From Stenotrophomonas maltophilia (GTDB lineage Bacteria; Pseudomonadota; Gammaproteobacteria; Xanthomonadales; Xanthomonadaceae): 64,000 bases of DNA. Position 1 is the first letter of the stretch. Each line of letters begins with the position of its first letter. The DNA is taken from contig NZ_CP029773.1 of assembly GCF_003205835.1 (NCBI RefSeq), forward strand, positions 1,272,501 to 1,336,500, given 5' to 3'. Below are positions 61,215-64,000 of the stretch, one piece after another. The position numbers and the translations under genes were made by a program. Below the pieces are notes generated by a model. It did no database searches. It had not been told where the DNA came from and saw nothing but the letters and a program-made list of their open reading frames with translations.

Positions 61215-64000
61215 TCAACCCGGGGCGAGGGTGGTCAGAAGGGCGCGGGCCGCATTGAAGCGGTCTTCCGGCAGCGGCAGCGGGTGCTTGATGCGCAGCT
61301 TGTCAGGCCCTTCCATGGCGTACAGGTTCGGTTGTTTCTGGATCAGCTGGATCACCGCCATCGGGTCGATGTTCGGTTTGGACTCGAACACGATGCGGCC
61401 ACCGTTCTCGCCCAGGTCCAGCTTGCGGATGCCGAGGGTGTTGGCCTTCAGCTTAAGCTCGGCGATGGCGAACAGGTGCTTGGCCGCATCCGGCAGCAGG
61501 CCGAAGCGGTCGATCATCTCCACCTGCAGTTCGCGCAGCGCATCACTGTCGCGCGCGCTGGAAATGCGCTTGTACAGGGTCAGGCGGGTGTGCACGTCCG
61601 GCAGGTAGTCTTCCGGAATCAGCGCCGGCACATGCAGCTCGACCTCGGCACCGCGCACTTCTTCGCCGGCATCCAGGTCGGGCAGCTTGCCCTGCTTGAT
61701 GCTGCGCACCGCGCGTTCCAGCAGTTCGGTGTACAGGCTGAAGCCAACCTCGGCCATCTGCCCGCTCTGGTCCTCGCCGAGCAGTTCACCGGCACCGCGG
61801 ATCTCCAGGTCGTGCGTGGCCAGGGTGAAGCCGGCGCCGAGTTCGTCCATCGAGGCGATCGCTTCCAGGCGCTTCTCCGCATCCGGGGTGATCGAACGAC
61901 GATCAGGGGCCACCAGGTAGGCGTAGGCGCGGTGGTGCGAACGACCGACACGACCACGCAGCTGGTGCAGCTGGGCCAGGCCGAAGCGGTCGGCGCGGTT
62001 GATGATGATGGTGTTGGCGTTGGGGATGTCGATGCCCGACTCGATGATCGTGGTCGACAGCAGCACGTTGAAGCGCTGCTTCTGGAAATCCAGCATCACC
62101 TTCTCCAGCTCGCGCTCGGGCATCTGCCCGTGGGCGATGCCGATGCGCGCCTCCGGCACCAGCTCGGACAGCTCGCGCTGCATGCGGCCGATGCTCTCCA
62201 CGTCGTTGTGCAGGAAGTATAGCTGGCCACCACGCGCCAGCTCGCGCTGGAAGGCTTCGCGCAGCAGCGCGTTGTCCCACTGGGTGATGAAGGTCTGCAC
62301 CGCCAGCCGGTTCGGCGGCGGCGTGGCGATGATCGACAGGTCGCGCAGGCCGGCCATGGCCATGTTCAGCGTGCGCGGGATCGGCGTGGCGGTCAGGGTC
62401 AGCAGGTGCACGTTGGCGCGCAGCGCCTTCAGCGCTTCCTTCTGGCGTACGCCGAAACGCTGCTCCTCGTCGACGATGACCATGCCCAGGTCCTTGAACT
62501 TCACGTCCGGCTGCAGCAGGCGATGGGTACCGACGATGACGTCGATGGTGCCGGCGGCGACCTTTTCCAGCTCGGCCTTGATTTCCTTGGTGGTCTTGAA
62601 GCGCGACAGCACCTCGACCTTCAGCGGGTAATCGGCGAAACGGTCGCGGAAGTTGCGGTAATGCTGTTCGGCCAGCAGCGTGGTCGGCACCAGCACGGCC
62701 ACCTGCTTGCCGGCACTGGCGGCGGCGAATGCCGCACGCACCGCCACCTCGGTCTTGCCGAAGCCGACGTCGCCGCAGACCACACGGTCCATCGGCTGGC
62801 TGCTGGCCAGGTCGCGCAGGGTGGCGTCGATCGCGGCCAGCTGGTCCGGGGTTTCCTCGAACGGGAAACCGGCGGCGAACGGCTCGTACATCGCGCGGTC
62901 CACCTGCAGCGCCAGGCCGGCACGGGCCTGGCGGCGGGCCTGGATCTCCAGCAGCTCGGCGGCGACGTCGCGCACCTTCTCGGCGGCCTTGCGCTTGGCC
63001 TTGCTCCACTGTTCGCCACCGAGCGAATGCAGTGGCGCGGTTTCCGCCGACGCACCGGAGTAGCGGCTGATCAGGTGCAGCTGGGCGACCGGCACATACA
63101 GGCGGTCGCCCTTGGCGTACTCGATTTCCAGGAACTCGCCGGGCATGCCGCCGACGTCCATCGCGATCAGGCCACGGTAGCGGCCGACGCCATGGTCCTC
63201 GTGCACGATCGGCGCACCCTCGGTCAGTTCGCCGAGGTCGCGGATGATCGCTTCCGGCTCGCGGCCGGCACGGCGCGTGCGGCGGGTGCTGCCGGCGCGC
63301 TCGGGGAACAGCTGGCGCTCGGTCAGTACCGCGATGCGCGGGTCGTCCAGTGCGAAGCCATCCTCCAGCGGCGCCACCGCGATCGCGAAACGCGCATCGT
63401 CGGCGAGGAAGCTGGGCAGGTCGGCCACCACCGGCGGCTTCAGCTCGGCGGCCTGCAACACTTCCAGCAGGGCCTCGCGACGCCCGGGCGAATCGGCGGC
63501 AATCAGCACCCGGCCCGGATAGTGACCGAGGAAGGATTTCAGCGCATCGCCAGCGGGGGCTTCGCGTGCGGCCACCGGCAGTGGTGGCAGCGGCTGGTCA
63601 CCCAGCGCGTGGGCATCGGCGATGCGCGCGTGGTCAGCGGACCACACTTCGATGCGCGGGGCATCGTTCAGGCGCTCGCGCAGCAGCTCCGGCGACAGGT
63701 ACAGCGCCGACGGCGGCAGCAGCGGCCGTTCCACATCGTGGCGGCGCTGTTCGTAGCGCTCACCGGTCTGCGCCCAGAATGCTTCAGCGGCTTCGCCGGC
63801 CCCGGCGCAGACCACCGGCAGGCTGCCGTCGGGCAGGTAGTCGAACAGGGTCGCGGTGCGTTCGAAGAACAGCGGCAGGTAGTACTCGACGCCGGCCGGG
63901 GCCAACCCGGACTTCAGGTCCTGGTACAGCGCGCTGCGCCGGGTATCGACATCGAAGCGCTCGCGCAGCGTGGCCAGCACGCGGGCGATGCTGGCCTCGT
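61215..64000 (-). CDS. mfd: Transcription-repair coupling factor Mfd (5' end outside the window)
   Basis: Mfd removes RNA polymerase stalled at lesions and recruits UvrA. Only the C-terminal ~928 residues are here; the full protein is about 1150 residues, so the N-terminus continues past the window edge. Visible parts are the UvrB-like D2 region, the RNA polymerase interaction domain (VHEDHGVGRYRGL), the RecG-like translocase with Walker A GDVGFGKTE, DEEQ and the RGRVGRS motif VI, and the C-terminal D7 domain. Nothing is missing within the visible part. Confidence 0.96.
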   Translation of the reverse strand, partial: EASIARVLATLRERFDVDTRRSALYQDLKSGLAPAGVEYYLPLFFERTATLFDYLPDGSLPVVCAGAGEAAEAFWAQTGERYEQRRHDVERPLLPPSALYLSPELLRERLNDAPRIEVWSADHARIADAHALGDQPLPPLPVAAREAPAGDALKSFLGHYPGRVLIAADSPGRREALLEVLQAAELKPPVVADLPSFLADDARFAIAVAPLEDGFALDDPRIAVLTERQLFPERAGSTRRTRRAGREPEAIIRDLGELTEGAPIVHEDHGVGRYRGLIAMDVGGMPGEFLEIEYAKGDRLYVPVAQLHLISRYSGASAETAPLHSLGGEQWSKAKRKAAEKVRDVAAELLEIQARRQARAGLALQVDRAMYEPFAAGFPFEETPDQLAAIDATLRDLASSQPMDRVVCGDVGFGKTEVAVRAAFAAASAGKQVAVLVPTTLLAEQHYRNFRDRFADYPLKVEVLSRFKTTKEIKAELEKVAAGTIDVIVGTHRLLQPDVKFKDLGMVIVDEEQRFGVRQKEALKALRANVHLLTLTATPIPRTLNMAMAGLRDLSIIATPPPNRLAVQTFITQWDNALLREAFQRELARGGQLYFLHNDVESIGRMQRELSELVPEARIGIAHGQMPERELEKVMLDFQKQRFNVLLSTTIIESGIDIPNANTIIINRADRFGLAQLHQLRGRVGRSHHRAYAYLVAPDRRSITPDAEKRLEAIASMDELGAGFTLATHDLEIRGAGELLGEDQSGQMAEVGFSLYTELLERAVRSIKQGKLPDLDAGEEVRGAEVELHVPALIPEDYLPDVHTRLTLYKRISSARDSDALRELQVEMIDRFGLLPDAAKHLFAIAELKLKANTLGIRKLDLGENGGRIVFESKPNIDPMAVIQLIQKQPNLYAMEGPDKLRIKHPLPLPEDRFNAARALLTTLAPG

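Overview
The window is a GC-rich chromosomal segment that most resembles the Stenotrophomonas maltophilia complex (Xanthomonadales, Gammaproteobacteria). The reasons are the housekeeping gene orders (ypjD<>ffh; rpsP-rimM-trmD-rplS), the gene content, and especially the many short palindromes that begin with the tetranucleotide GTAG. These have the form of the known S. maltophilia SMAG elements. No rRNA, tRNA, CRISPR array, prophage, integrase or insertion sequence is recognisable. No stretch longer than about 300 bases lacks a gene; the longest is roughly 296 bases between mutS and an O-antigen ligase-like gene.

Layout. 1-2.5 kb: the end of cyoD, a terminator, three repeats, and an MHYT-GGDEF-EAL cyclic-di-GMP enzyme. 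2.5-8.8 kb: radA, then a divergent HSP90-family ATPase paired with a large repeat protein, then a small secreted protein behind a SMAG dimer. 8.8-16 kb: ypjD and ffh, a lipoprotein, a nitronate monooxygenase-like enzyme with a class IV aminotransferase, and the rpsP-rimM-trmD-rplS ribosome and tRNA-modification block. 16-22 kb: small DUF genes, a MATE exporter, hslR, a DUF937 protein and a catalase. 22-30.8 kb: mutS, an O-antigen ligase/glycosyltransferase pair, an orphan barstar, a chemoreceptor with a FliA-type promoter, and a glycine-zipper protein. 30.9-35.6 kb: a TolC-HlyD-ABC2-ABC2 export operon with no ATPase gene. 35.7-38.7 kb: argP and argO, then a ParD-like/methionine aminopeptidase operon behind a palindromic operator.

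From 48.2 down to 38.9 kb a long co-directional run encodes a two-component system followed by an alpha/beta hydrolase, two small EamA/SMR-like transporters, a DegT-type PLP enzyme, a HAD phosphatase, a class III aminotransferase, a FemAB/GNAT-like protein and an arginase-fold protein. It looks like an uncharacterised small-molecule or envelope-modification pathway. 48.3-64 kb: a PPP-type phosphatase, an HxlR/MFS divergent pair with a shared inverted repeat, a globin-coupled diguanylate cyclase, a Fur-box-preceded FepA-like receptor, a CDF metal exporter, endonuclease V, gpmA, an M13 lipoprotein peptidase, an HD-GYP phosphodiesterase and most of mfd.

A recurrent theme is that repeat elements reach into genes. 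Six genes end inside a repeat, which supplies the stop codon and in four cases extra C-terminal residues. The window also holds three cyclic-di-GMP enzymes: one dual-domain, one oxygen-sensing cyclase and one HD-GYP phosphodiesterase.
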